Shown piece after piece: positions 15,194 through 22,028 of a stretch of DNA of 64,000 nucleotides. A program made the translations under genes and the position numbers. Every line of letters begins with the position of its first letter. Within the stretch, counting starts at the first letter, position 1. Source of the stretch: an uncultured Eubacteriales bacterium (lineage in GTDB: Bacteria > Bacillota > Clostridia > Oscillospirales > Oscillospiraceae); contig ONIN01000001.1 in NCBI GenBank assembly GCA_900317905.1, positions 124,001 to 188,000 on the forward strand. The letters are read 5' to 3'. Below the pieces are notes generated by a model. That model was not told the origin of the DNA and made no database searches. It saw nothing but the letters and a program-made list of their open reading frames with translations.

Positions 15194-15910
15194 ATGTCCG
15201 ATCCGGTATTGGAATTGAAGAAGCTTGTGGAGGAGAGCGACAACATCGTTTTCTTCGGCGGCGCCGGCGTCTCCACGGAGAGTGGGATCCCGGATTTCCG
15301 CAGTGTGGACGGGCTTTACAATCAGCAGTATAAATACCCGCCTGAGACGATCCTGAGCCATTCCTTTTTTGTGGCCCATCCGGATGAGTACTATGACTTC
15401 CACCGCGCCAAGCTGGTTGCGCCGGAGGCTAAGCCAAATCGTGCCCATCTGCGTCTGGCGGAGCTGGAGGCCGAGGGAAAGCTGAAAGCCGTCATCACCC
15501 AGAACATCGACGGTCTCCACCAGGCAGCCGGCAGCAAGAACGTTCTGGAGCTCCATGGCAGCATCCACCGCTGTTACTGCATGCAGTGCGGCAGACCCTA
15601 CCCCGCCGACCGGATGAATCTGGGCACCGGGATCCCGAGATGCGACTGCGGCGGCATCATCCGCCCGGACATCGTCCTCTATGAAGAGGCGCTGGACGAG
15701 GAAGTCCTTGCCAAGTCCATCCACTATATCCGCAACGCCGATATGATGATCGTCGGCGGCACCTCGCTGGCGGTCTATCCCGCGGCGGGCCTGCTGAATT
15801 ATTATCGGGGGAATAAACTGGTGCTGGTGAACCGCAGCGCCACGCCCTATGACAGTGCGGCCAATCTGATCATCCATGAGAAGATCGGCGACGTGTTCTC
15901 CCGGATTTGA
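15194..15910 (+). CDS. NAD-dependent protein deacylase (sirtuin, CobB/Sir2)
   Basis: 238 residues, a class U/M-type bacterial sirtuin. The NAD-binding FFGGAGVSTESGIPDFRS, ITQNIDGLHQAAG, the catalytic His in LELHGSIHR, four zinc Cys (CYCMQC and CDC) and IVGGTSLAVYPAAGL are present. It removes acyl groups from Lys using NAD. The zinc loop is compact, with C-X2-C followed by a C-X-C pair. Ribosome binding site AAAGGAG. It is followed after 7 bases by the glycosyltransferase gene and probably shares its transcript, although no functional link between the two is known. Confidence 0.93.
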   Translation: MSDPVLELKKLVEESDNIVFFGGAGVSTESGIPDFRSVDGLYNQQYKYPPETILSHSFFVAHPDEYYDFHRAKLVAPEAKPNRAHLRLAELEAEGKLKAVITQNIDGLHQAAGSKNVLELHGSIHRCYCMQCGRPYPADRMNLGTGIPRCDCGGIIRPDIVLYEEALDEEVLAKSIHYIRNADMMIVGGTSLAVYPAAGLLNYYRGNKLVLVNRSATPYDSAANLIIHEKIGDVFSRI

Positions 15911-15917
15911 GGTATCC

Positions 15918-16643
15918 ATGAGAATTGATGTAATGGGTGTGGGATTTGACAGTCTCACACTGAAGGAAGCCGTCACCGAGGCGCTGCGCCTGATCTCCGA
16001 GCATCGGAGCGCCTATGTGGTGACGCCGAACCCGGAGATCGTCATGATGTGCCGGGCGGACGAGAATGTAATGGACGCGGTGCAGAAGGCGGATCTGGTT
16101 CTGCCGGACGGCATTGGCGTGGTCTATGGCGCGAAGATCCTGGGAACGCCCCTGAAGCAGAAAGTTCCCGGCATCGACTTCGTGCAGGCGCTGATGGAGG
16201 AGCTCTCCCAAACCAGCGGCCGTGTGTTTCTGATGGGCTCCAAGCCTGGCGTGGCGGAGATGGCGGCGGAAACCCTCCGCAATCGCTATCCCGGCCTCAT
16301 CATATGCGGCACGCAGGACGGTTATTTCAAGGATGACGCTCCGGTGATCGCTGCCATCAACGAAGCGAAGCCGGATCTGCTGTTTGTCTGTCTCGGCGCG
16401 CCGAAGCAGGAGCTCTGGATGCAGCGAAACGCTTTGAAGCTGAATGTGGGCATCATGGCCGGACTCGGCGGCAGCCTGGACGTCTTTGCCGGAACGGTGA
16501 AGCGGGCGCCGAAGCTCTTTCAGAAGCTGGGACTGGAATGGTTCTACCGCCTGATCAAAGAGCCCTGGCGCATCGGCCGCATGATGCAGCTGCCGAAGTT
16601 CCTCTTTGCCACCATCCGAGAGCGCTTCCGCAGAAAGAAGTAA
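15918..16643 (+). CDS. tagA: WecG/TagA/CpsF-family glycosyltransferase
   Basis: 241 residues. This family (GT26) adds a sugar, usually N-acetylmannosamine, to undecaprenyl-diphosphate-GlcNAc and so starts wall teichoic acid or capsule linkage units. Markers are VTPNPEIVMMC, the DLVLPDGIGVVYGAKIL block with the catalytic Asp, VPGIDFVQAL, LMGSKPGVAE and FVCLGAPKQELWM. The C-terminal tail FLFATIRERFRRKK is basic and may hold it at the membrane. Start: ATG after TGAGGT. Downstream is a minus-strand terminator. Confidence 0.9.
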   Translation: MRIDVMGVGFDSLTLKEAVTEALRLISEHRSAYVVTPNPEIVMMCRADENVMDAVQKADLVLPDGIGVVYGAKILGTPLKQKVPGIDFVQALMEELSQTSGRVFLMGSKPGVAEMAAETLRNRYPGLIICGTQDGYFKDDAPVIAAINEAKPDLLFVCLGAPKQELWMQRNALKLNVGIMAGLGGSLDVFAGTVKRAPKLFQKLGLEWFYRLIKEPWRIGRMMQLPKFLFATIRERFRRKK

Positions 16644-16670
16644 CCAGAACATTTTTCGGTCTTCAACGTC

Positions 16671-16699
16671 AAAAAAACGGGGTCTCCGAAGAGACCCCG
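16671..16699 (-). terminator. Intrinsic terminator of the Cys-rich peptide gene
   Basis: 9-bp perfect stem CGGGGTCTC closed by a UUCG-type tetraloop on the minus strand, followed there by seven T. It is also 30 bases after tagA. Confidence 0.9.
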
Positions 16700-16720
16700 C
16701 CCGGTACGCCCGTTCTGACG

Positions 16721-16861
16721 TCAGCAGCAGCCGTCGTTGCAGCCACAGCCATTGTTGCAGCCGCAGCCGCCGTTGTTGCCGACACAGCCGAACAGAATGA
16801 TCAGGATGAGAATGATCCAGAGTGCGCTGTAGCAGCTGCCATTGTTATTGTTGCAGAACAT
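16721..16861 (-). CDS. Cys- and Asn-rich small membrane protein
   Basis: 46 residues. An Asn-rich start (MFCNNNNGSC) precedes a hydrophobic segment (about 13-27) and a tail made of GC, CN and CC repeats ending NDGCC; nine of the 46 residues are Cys. AGAAAGGATC sits before the ATG at 16859-16861; the longer frame upstream lacks a ribosome binding site. Similar short proteins occur in Clostridia, sometimes labelled high-cysteine or chorion-like; their role is unknown, and metal binding or spore association are guesses. A dedicated terminator supports a real gene. Confidence 0.75.
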   Translation of the reverse strand: MFCNNNNGSCYSALWIILILIILFGCVGNNGGCGCNNGCGCNDGCC

Positions 16862-16981
16862 TGGTTTGATCCTTTCTCCGTGCCGGTTCTTTGCTTCCTG
16901 GCTGCCCTGCACGGATGAACGCAGCCGATGATTCTCTGCGGCCGGAGCGGGCCCTGCTCCCGCCGACGCACCATCCTATGC

Positions 16982-16998
16982 CGTCCCGATTTGGGACG
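16982..16998 (+). other. Small hairpin in the mltG leader
   Basis: CGTCCC and GGGACG flank a 5-base loop, ending 14 bases before the AGGAGG of mltG. It has no T tract, so it may only shape the leader. Confidence 0.4.
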
Positions 16999-17024
16999 TT
17001 ACCACCACCTCAGGAGGACAACGC

Positions 17025-18503
17025 ATGTCTGACCCCATCAACAAACGTTACGACGAATCCGCAGCGGAGGCGAACCGCGCCCTGCGTCAGGCTGCCCAGC
17101 AGCAGCGTTCCGCGCAGCAGCAGGCCGCCCAGCGTCAGCGGGCCGCCGCGAAGCAGGAGGCCGTGCCCCAGAGTGCGGAGCCTGCCGCACCCGCAGCGAG
17201 ACCGGCACAGCCGGTTCAGAATGCCGCAAGAACGGTGAATTCTGCCCAGCAGCAGGCCGCTCAGCGGGCCGCAGCTGCCAGAAGCGTGCGGCAGTCCGCA
17301 CCTGCCCGCCAACCGGTCTCTGCCGCCCAGCGGTTCTACGCCGCGGAAGTGGAGGAGCCGGAATACGAGGACGATGCGCCCATTCGCAAACGCCGCGACG
17401 GACAAAGCGGCTGTCTCGGCGGCGTGATCTATTTTGCTTTTGTGCTGAGTGTCAGCATCATTCTGGCCTGCATCGGCTGGCTGGCGGCCTCCGACGTGCT
17501 GGCTCTGAACAAAGAGCCCATCGAAGCCACCATCACTTTGGAAAAGGACATCTTCTCTGAAAAAGTCGTCACCGTGGAAAACGAGAACGGCAGCGAGGAG
17601 CGGGAAACCGTCCGCTGCGTGGATCTGGATACGTTGGCAGATCAGCTCAAGACCGCCGGCATCATCCAGTATAAGAGTCTTTTCAAGCTCTACTGCAACT
17701 TCTCCCACGCAGATCGGCAGATCGACCCCGGCACCTATGAGCTGAATACAAATTACGACTATCGCGCGCTGGTCAAGAAGATGCAGATCGGCTCCGGCGC
17801 CATGGTCACCACCAAGGTCACCATCCCCGAGGGCTATAACATGAAGCAGATCTTCCAGAAGCTGGAGGAAGAAAACGTCTGCTCCTACGACGACCTGATG
17901 GAGGCCGCCGCCAACTATAAGTATAACTACTCCTTCCTGGATGAGAACGCCATCGGCGATCCCACCAGACTGGAGGGCTTCCTGTTCCCGGATACCTACG
18001 AATTCTATCAGGGCATGCAGGCCTCCAGCGCCATCAACAAGTTCCTGGTGAACTTCCACAATCGCCTCACCGAGGAGACCATCGACCTGGCAGCGGAGCG
18101 GGGACTCAGCCTGCAGGACGTGGTCAACATCGCCTCCATGATCGAGAAGGAAGCCGCCAACGACGATGAGCGCACTGTGATCGCATCGGTCATCTACAAC
18201 CGTATGCGGCGCGACATGCCGCTGCAGGTGGACTCCACCATCATGTATGTGCTGGAGGAACACGGCGACACCCTCACCGTGGAAGACACGAAGATCGACA
18301 GCCCCTACAACACCTACCAGCATACGGGCCTGCCGCCCACGCCCATTGCGAACCCGGGCGCCGCGTCCATCACCGCCGCGGTGAAACCGGCAAACACCAA
18401 CTATGTTTACTACGCCCTGGACGCCGAGAGCGGTACGCACCAGTTCTTCACCAGCTACAGCGAGTTCTCTGCCTTCGTGGCGAGACAGTCTTACTCCAAC
18501 TAA
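17025..18503 (+). CDS. mltG: Endolytic murein transglycosylase MltG (YceG-like)
   Basis: 492 residues, longer than the usual 340 because of a 130-residue cytoplasmic head rich in Ala, Gln and Arg. One membrane segment follows (about 131-153, after KRRDGQSGCLGG). The outer part has a LysM-like region and the catalytic domain: LEGFLFPDTYEFYQG, VNIASMIEKEAANDDERTVI with the catalytic Glu, VDSTIMYVL and SPYNTYQHTGLPPTPIANPG. It cuts nascent glycan strands and sets their length. Start: ATG after AGGAGGAC. The next gene begins 2 bases after the stop. Confidence 0.93.
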   Translation: MSDPINKRYDESAAEANRALRQAAQQQRSAQQQAAQRQRAAAKQEAVPQSAEPAAPAARPAQPVQNAARTVNSAQQQAAQRAAAARSVRQSAPARQPVSAAQRFYAAEVEEPEYEDDAPIRKRRDGQSGCLGGVIYFAFVLSVSIILACIGWLAASDVLALNKEPIEATITLEKDIFSEKVVTVENENGSEERETVRCVDLDTLADQLKTAGIIQYKSLFKLYCNFSHADRQIDPGTYELNTNYDYRALVKKMQIGSGAMVTTKVTIPEGYNMKQIFQKLEEENVCSYDDLMEAAANYKYNYSFLDENAIGDPTRLEGFLFPDTYEFYQGMQASSAINKFLVNFHNRLTEETIDLAAERGLSLQDVVNIASMIEKEAANDDERTVIASVIYNRMRRDMPLQVDSTIMYVLEEHGDTLTVEDTKIDSPYNTYQHTGLPPTPIANPGAASITAAVKPANTNYVYYALDAESGTHQFFTSYSEFSAFVARQSYSN

Positions 18504-18505
18504 GT

Positions 18506-19717
18506 ATGATTCAGGATCCTAAGAAAATGGAACATCTGCCGGAGCTTCTGGCTCCGGCAGGGGATATGGAGCGTCTGAAAATGGCGCTCCATTTTGGTGC
18601 TGATGCAGTTTACCTTGCGGGGGAGCAGTTTGGCATGCGGGCCTTCGCCGGTAATTTTACGGATGACAACCTCCGTGAGGCGGTGCAGCTGGCCCACGCC
18701 CATGGCGCCCAGGTACACGTGACCTGCAACACCCTGCCGCGAGACGATGAACTTGCGGCGCTCCCGGACTTTCTGGAGCTTTTGGAGGACGCCGGCGCCG
18801 ATGCGGTGATCGCTGCGGACTTCGGCGTCATGCAGATGGTGAAGCGCTACGCGCCCCATGTGGCCCTCCATGTGAGCACCCAGTTCGGTGTGGTGAATTC
18901 CGCATCCGCCAACGCGCTCTACGAGCTGGGAGCAAAGCGGGTAGTGTTGGCTAGAGAGCTCCATTTGGATGAGATCGCGGCAATTCGCGCCAAAACACCT
19001 GCCGATCTGGAACTGGAGGCCTTCGTCCACGGCGCCATGTGCGTGTCTTTCTCCGGACGGTGCCTGCTTTCCAACTATCTCACTGGGAGAGACGCCAACC
19101 GCGGCCGCTGCGCTCAGCCCTGCCGCTGGGAATATGGTCTGGTGGAAAAGCAGCGTCCCGGCGAGGTCTACGACATCGTGGAGGACGGCGGCACCTTCGT
19201 CTTTAACTCCAGAGACATGCGCATGATCGAGCATCTGCCGGAGCTCCTGGACGCCGGGATCTCCAGTCTGAAAATCGAAGGACGGATGAAGAGCGCCTAT
19301 TATGTGGGCGCCGTCACCAACGCTTATCGTCATGCCGTCGACGACGTGAAGCAGGGGAGGGCCCCTGATCCCGTCTGGGTCCGGGAGACCGAGCAGATCA
19401 GCCACCGGCCTTACAGCACCGGGTTCTACTTCGGTGAGCCGGGACAGTATACGTCGGAATCCGCCTATTTCTCCGGCGCGGAGTTCTGCGCCGTGGTGGA
19501 GGAAGGCGGTATGCTCACCCAACGGAATCGATTCTTCGCAGGGGAGATCCTGGAGCTGGTCACCAGAGACCATCCGCCGATCCGCTTCGTGGCGGAGGAT
19601 ATGAAAAACGAGGAAGGGGAGCCCATCGACAGCGTACCCCATCCCATGCAGCGGTTCTCCATGCCGCTCCCGATCCCTGCGGAGCCCCTCTCCCTGATTC
19701 GAAAACCCAAAGAATGA
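18506..19717 (+). CDS. U32-family peptidase-like protein (tRNA hydroxylation type)
   Basis: 403 residues. U32 proteins were named as collagenases, but bacterial members such as TrhP/YegQ and RlhA take part in hydroxylating tRNA U34 or rRNA. LLAPAGDMERLKMALHFGADAVY starts the domain; ELEAFVHGAMCVSFSGRC, the NRGRCAQPCRW cluster with Cys ligands, and LKIEGRMKSAYYVGAVTNAYR complete the signature, and a beta C-terminal domain follows. The size and order match the TrhP/YegQ class better than RlhA. It follows mltG by 2 bases, a pairing often seen in Clostridia. Confidence 0.88.
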   Translation: MIQDPKKMEHLPELLAPAGDMERLKMALHFGADAVYLAGEQFGMRAFAGNFTDDNLREAVQLAHAHGAQVHVTCNTLPRDDELAALPDFLELLEDAGADAVIAADFGVMQMVKRYAPHVALHVSTQFGVVNSASANALYELGAKRVVLARELHLDEIAAIRAKTPADLELEAFVHGAMCVSFSGRCLLSNYLTGRDANRGRCAQPCRWEYGLVEKQRPGEVYDIVEDGGTFVFNSRDMRMIEHLPELLDAGISSLKIEGRMKSAYYVGAVTNAYRHAVDDVKQGRAPDPVWVRETEQISHRPYSTGFYFGEPGQYTSESAYFSGAEFCAVVEEGGMLTQRNRFFAGEILELVTRDHPPIRFVAEDMKNEEGEPIDSVPHPMQRFSMPLPIPAEPLSLIRKPKE

Positions 19718-19749
19718 AAAGACCGGAGGAACGCCTCCGGCCTTTTCAT
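19714..19749. terminator. Bidirectional terminator between U32 and CotF-like genes
   Basis: 16-base arms with a single mismatch, including CCGGAGG and CCTCCGG, and A/T runs on either side. It overlaps both stop codons. Confidence 0.9.
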
Positions 19750-20213
19750 TAGCTGTACATGTGATTGACTTTCATATAGTCGTAGATCATCTTTCCGTGA
19801 TCCTGTTCCTCACCCTGAATGTGGCCCAGCACCTTGCGGGTCTGCTCATCCTGAAATTCGAAAATGCAGGTGTTGTAGACTGCGGATGCGTGCTTCTCGG
19901 TGCCGAGGGCGTCGGTGCAGAGATAGCAGTCGTTTTTCTTGTCCGGGGTCTCGGCGGTGCCGTAGGTCTGGGTGAAGGTAGGCAGTGGCTGGGCGCCGCC
20001 TGCGGGAGGCTGGGGAACATTTCCGTTTTCAATCTGGGTCAGGGTGTCCAGATGCTGCTGCTCGATCTGCGCGATCCGGGCGAACAGTCCCTTCAGCTGT
20101 CCATCCACCGCGGACGCCGCGCCCTTGGAGTACTTCTCGATGCACAGCTGCTCCTGGCCCTTCATTTCCTTGAGCAGAGTCTGTTCCTTCTGGGTAAGTT
20201 GCGTGTTCATCAT
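19749..20213 (-). CDS. Spore coat protein, CotF-like
   Basis: 154 residues. A ferritin-like helical protein: helix 1 LTQKEQTLLKEMKGQEQLC, helix 2 LKGLFARIAQIEQQHLDTL, a Pro-rich loop, and helices TDALGTEKHASAVYN and VLGHIQGEEQDHGKMIYDYM. This is the CotF/DUF pattern, found in coats of Bacillus and Clostridia. One Cys pair (CYLC) lies in the middle. Start chosen at the ATG 20211-20213 after GAGGTG; a second ATG follows directly, and the frame's earlier GTG is part of the Shine-Dalgarno sequence. It is monocistronic; no clear sporulation sigma site was recognised upstream. Confidence 0.82.
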   Translation of the reverse strand: MMNTQLTQKEQTLLKEMKGQEQLCIEKYSKGAASAVDGQLKGLFARIAQIEQQHLDTLTQIENGNVPQPPAGGAQPLPTFTQTYGTAETPDKKNDCYLCTDALGTEKHASAVYNTCIFEFQDEQTRKVLGHIQGEEQDHGKMIYDYMKVNHMYS

Positions 20214-20294
20214 AATCACCTCATGGAAAGGTTGCCCGGATGCACCTGCTTTTAACCCCTTTTGGATTAATTTTTATTTGAATTAAAAATTTGC

Positions 20295-20323
20295 TTGACA
20301 AACGCTTCATAAAATGGTATATT
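20295..20323 (+). promoter_or_regulatory. Strong promoter of the tRNA cluster
   Basis: TTGACA (20295-20300), 17 bases, TATATT (20318-20323), about 35 bases before the first tRNA. Confidence 0.88.
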
Positions 20324-20357
20324 CGATAAGCTGAATTGTCGGAAGGACAACCATTGT

Positions 20358-20431
20358 GCGGGTGTAGTTCAATGGTAGAACACCAGCCTTCCAAGCTGGA
20401 TACGTGGGTTCGATTCCCATCACCCGCTCCA
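20358..20431 (+). tRNA. tRNA-Gly (anticodon TCC)
   Basis: Cloverleaf folds: acceptor GCGGGTG with CACCCGC, anticodon arm CCAGC-CTTCCAA-GCTGG, T arm with GTTCGATTC, encoded CCA. Confidence 0.96.
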
Positions 20432-20460
20432 GCACAGCAGCTGAATGCAGTTGCATATAT

Positions 20461-20537
<77 letters not shown>

Positions 20538-20548
20538 TTCTTGGATTT

Positions 20549-20625
20549 GGTGGGTATAGCTCAGTTGGCAGAGCACCGGATTGTGGTTCCGGGTGCCGAG
20601 GGTTCGAGCCCCTTTACCCACCCCA
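20549..20625 (+). tRNA. tRNA-His (anticodon GTG)
   Basis: Acceptor starts with the extra G at position -1 facing C73, as expected for tRNA-His; anticodon loop TTGTGGT; encoded CCA. Confidence 0.96.
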
Positions 20626-20629
20626 CACA

Positions 20630-20665
20630 GAAGGGATTGGGAGTAATCCCAGTCCCTTCAATTTT
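20630..20665 (+). terminator. Terminator-like hairpin between tRNA-His and tRNA-Gln
   Basis: 13-base arms with one mismatch (GAAGGGAtTGGGA and complement), GTAA loop, then AATTTTA. The T tract is short, so read-through into tRNA-Gln is likely. Confidence 0.55.
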
Positions 20666-20675
20666 ACGTGCGCGG

Positions 20676-20749
20676 TGGGACGTAGTGTAACGGTAACACA
20701 CCAGACTTTGACTCTGATATTGTGGGTTCGAGTCCCGCCGTCCCAGCCA
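20676..20749 (+). tRNA. tRNA-Gln (anticodon TTG)
   Basis: Acceptor TGGGACG with CGTCCCA, anticodon loop CTTTGAC, T loop TTCGAGT, encoded CCA. Confidence 0.95.
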
Positions 20750-20824
20750 CGGCGTCGGGGCAAGCTTTGTATCCTTCGCTTCCTCGCAGGCTCGAAAGCT
20801 CACTCACGACGCTGCCTCTCCTTT

Positions 20825-20853
20825 CCAAAACAAAAGGCAAGCTTTTGTTTTGG
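20825..20853. repeat. Perfect 12-bp inverted repeat between tRNA-Gln and tRNA-Lys
   Basis: CCAAAACAAAAG, a 5-base loop and CTTTTGTTTTGG. No T tract follows, and the tRNA-Lys gene begins 16 bases later. It lies in a 120-base spacer that shows no ORF or promoter; a GGCAAGCTTT motif occurs both early in this spacer and within the repeat. Confidence 0.85.
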
Positions 20854-20869
20854 GTTTATAGAACCGTAT

Positions 20870-20945
20870 GCCCCAGTAGCTCAGCAGGCAGAGCACCTGC
20901 CTTTTAAGCAGGGTGTCCGGGGTTCGAATCCCCGCTGGAGCACCA
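20870..20945 (+). tRNA. tRNA-Lys (anticodon TTT)
   Basis: Anticodon loop CTTTTAA, T arm CGGGG-TTCGAAT-CCCCG, encoded CCA. The acceptor GCCCCAG pairs with CTGGAGC except for a C-A mismatch at position 3-70. Confidence 0.93.
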
Positions 20946-20982
20946 AAAAGAACAGTCACCAACAGGTGACTGTTCTTTTTTT
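20945..20982 (+). terminator. Terminator of the tRNA cluster
   Basis: 16-bp perfect stem including GAACAGTCACC, AACA loop, seven T. Confidence 0.95.
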
Positions 20983-21003
20983 GCTGTTTGACAACCGTGT
21001 TTT

Positions 21004-21032
21004 TTGACGATGAAGACAGGATGTGCTATAGT
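21004..21032 (+). promoter_or_regulatory. Promoter of the mmcQ-exonuclease-MATE unit
   Basis: TTGACG (21004-21009), 17 bases, TATAGT (21027-21032), 35 bases before the ATG at 21067. Confidence 0.75.
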
Positions 21033-21066
21033 GTTTAATATTGATTTTTTACTGCGATGGAGTGAA

Positions 21067-21468
21067 ATGATGCGGGAGCGATTGTTTGCGTATGCAAAAA
21101 AGAAATACCATGCCGAACCGGAATACCTTTGGAGTCGTTATCCAGAATACGCGATTCTTCGGCATTCAGATAATCGGAAGTGGTTCGGACTTGTGATGAA
21201 TGTGAGTCAGAGGAAGCTTGGCTTGGATGGCGAGAGCGTTGTGGATATCCTCAATGTCAAACTGAACGATCCGCTGCTAGTCGATCTTCTCATCCAGGAA
21301 TCAGGTTTTTTCCGGGGATACCACATTAGCCGCGGAAACTGGATTTCGATCCTGCTGGACGGGTCTGTTCCCTTTGAAGAGGTCTGCAGATGGCTGGATG
21401 AGAGCTTTCAGACCACGTCTTCCAGGAAAGGGATCCGGCAGAAAAACCAAAAGAAATTGGAGTCTTAA
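21067..21468 (+). CDS. MmcQ/YjbR-family DNA-binding-like protein
   Basis: 133 residues. The CyaY-like fold family is recognised by LFAYAKKKYHAEPEYLW at the N-terminus, YAILRHSDNRKWFGLVMNV in the middle and a C-terminal FFRGYHISRGNWISILLDG with VCRWLDESF. The molecular role of the family is not established. The earlier in-frame start at 21004 lies inside the promoter; the ATG at 21067 follows GGAGTG. The exonuclease gene starts 4 bases after the stop. The sequence is lower in GC than its neighbours. Confidence 0.85.
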   Translation: MMRERLFAYAKKKYHAEPEYLWSRYPEYAILRHSDNRKWFGLVMNVSQRKLGLDGESVVDILNVKLNDPLLVDLLIQESGFFRGYHISRGNWISILLDGSVPFEEVCRWLDESFQTTSSRKGIRQKNQKKLES

Positions 21469-21472
21469 CAGC

Positions 21473-22009
21473 ATGTACAGATATATCGTTTTTGATGTGG
21501 AAACACCCAACCGGTATAACAACCGCATGAGTGCAATCGGGATCTCTGTGGTTGAAGACGGACGGATCACCGAGGAATACTTCTCGTATGTGAACCCGGA
21601 AGCTGTTTTTGATTATTTCAATATCCAATTGACTGGCATCAGCGAGAAGACAGTCGCCGATGCCCCCGCTTTTCCCGATTTGTGGGCAGAGATCGAACCA
21701 ATCTTTTCATCCGGGATTCTCGTCGCCCACAATGCAGTGTTTGATTTGGGCGTATTGAAAAAGTGTCTGCAGGATTATGGCATCCCATGGAAGGAATCTG
21801 TTCGCTATTGCTGCACAGCAAGAATGGGACGCGTTCTGCTCCCTGAAATGAGGCACCGGCTCAATGATCTGTGTGATTACTATGGCATAGCGCTGGATCA
21901 TCACAAAGCCGACAGCGACAGCCATGCCTGTGCGGAGATCCTGCTGCGATACTTCCACTCAGGGGCGGACGAACGGAAGTTTATCCGAACATACAAAATG
22001 GGGAAATAG
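21473..22009 (+). CDS. DEDDh 3'-5' exonuclease (DNA polymerase III epsilon-like)
   Basis: 178 residues consisting of the exonuclease domain alone. Exo I is IVFDVETP with Asp and Glu, exo II is VAHNAVFDLGVL, and exo III is HKADSDSHACAEIL, giving the DEDDh set. Free-standing proteins of this type trim DNA or small RNA ends; polymerase proofreading is unlikely because PolC carries its own exonuclease in Firmicutes. It is in the middle of a three-gene unit, with MmcQ before and MATE after. Confidence 0.88.
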   Translation: MYRYIVFDVETPNRYNNRMSAIGISVVEDGRITEEYFSYVNPEAVFDYFNIQLTGISEKTVADAPAFPDLWAEIEPIFSSGILVAHNAVFDLGVLKKCLQDYGIPWKESVRYCCTARMGRVLLPEMRHRLNDLCDYYGIALDHHKADSDSHACAEILLRYFHSGADERKFIRTYKMGK

Positions 22010-22028
22010 GTTAAGAGCTGGAAGGATT

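Noticed and set aside
20825-20853. Reading the 12-bp repeat as a terminator before tRNA-Lys
   Set aside because: No T run follows, and the strong terminator is after tRNA-Lys.
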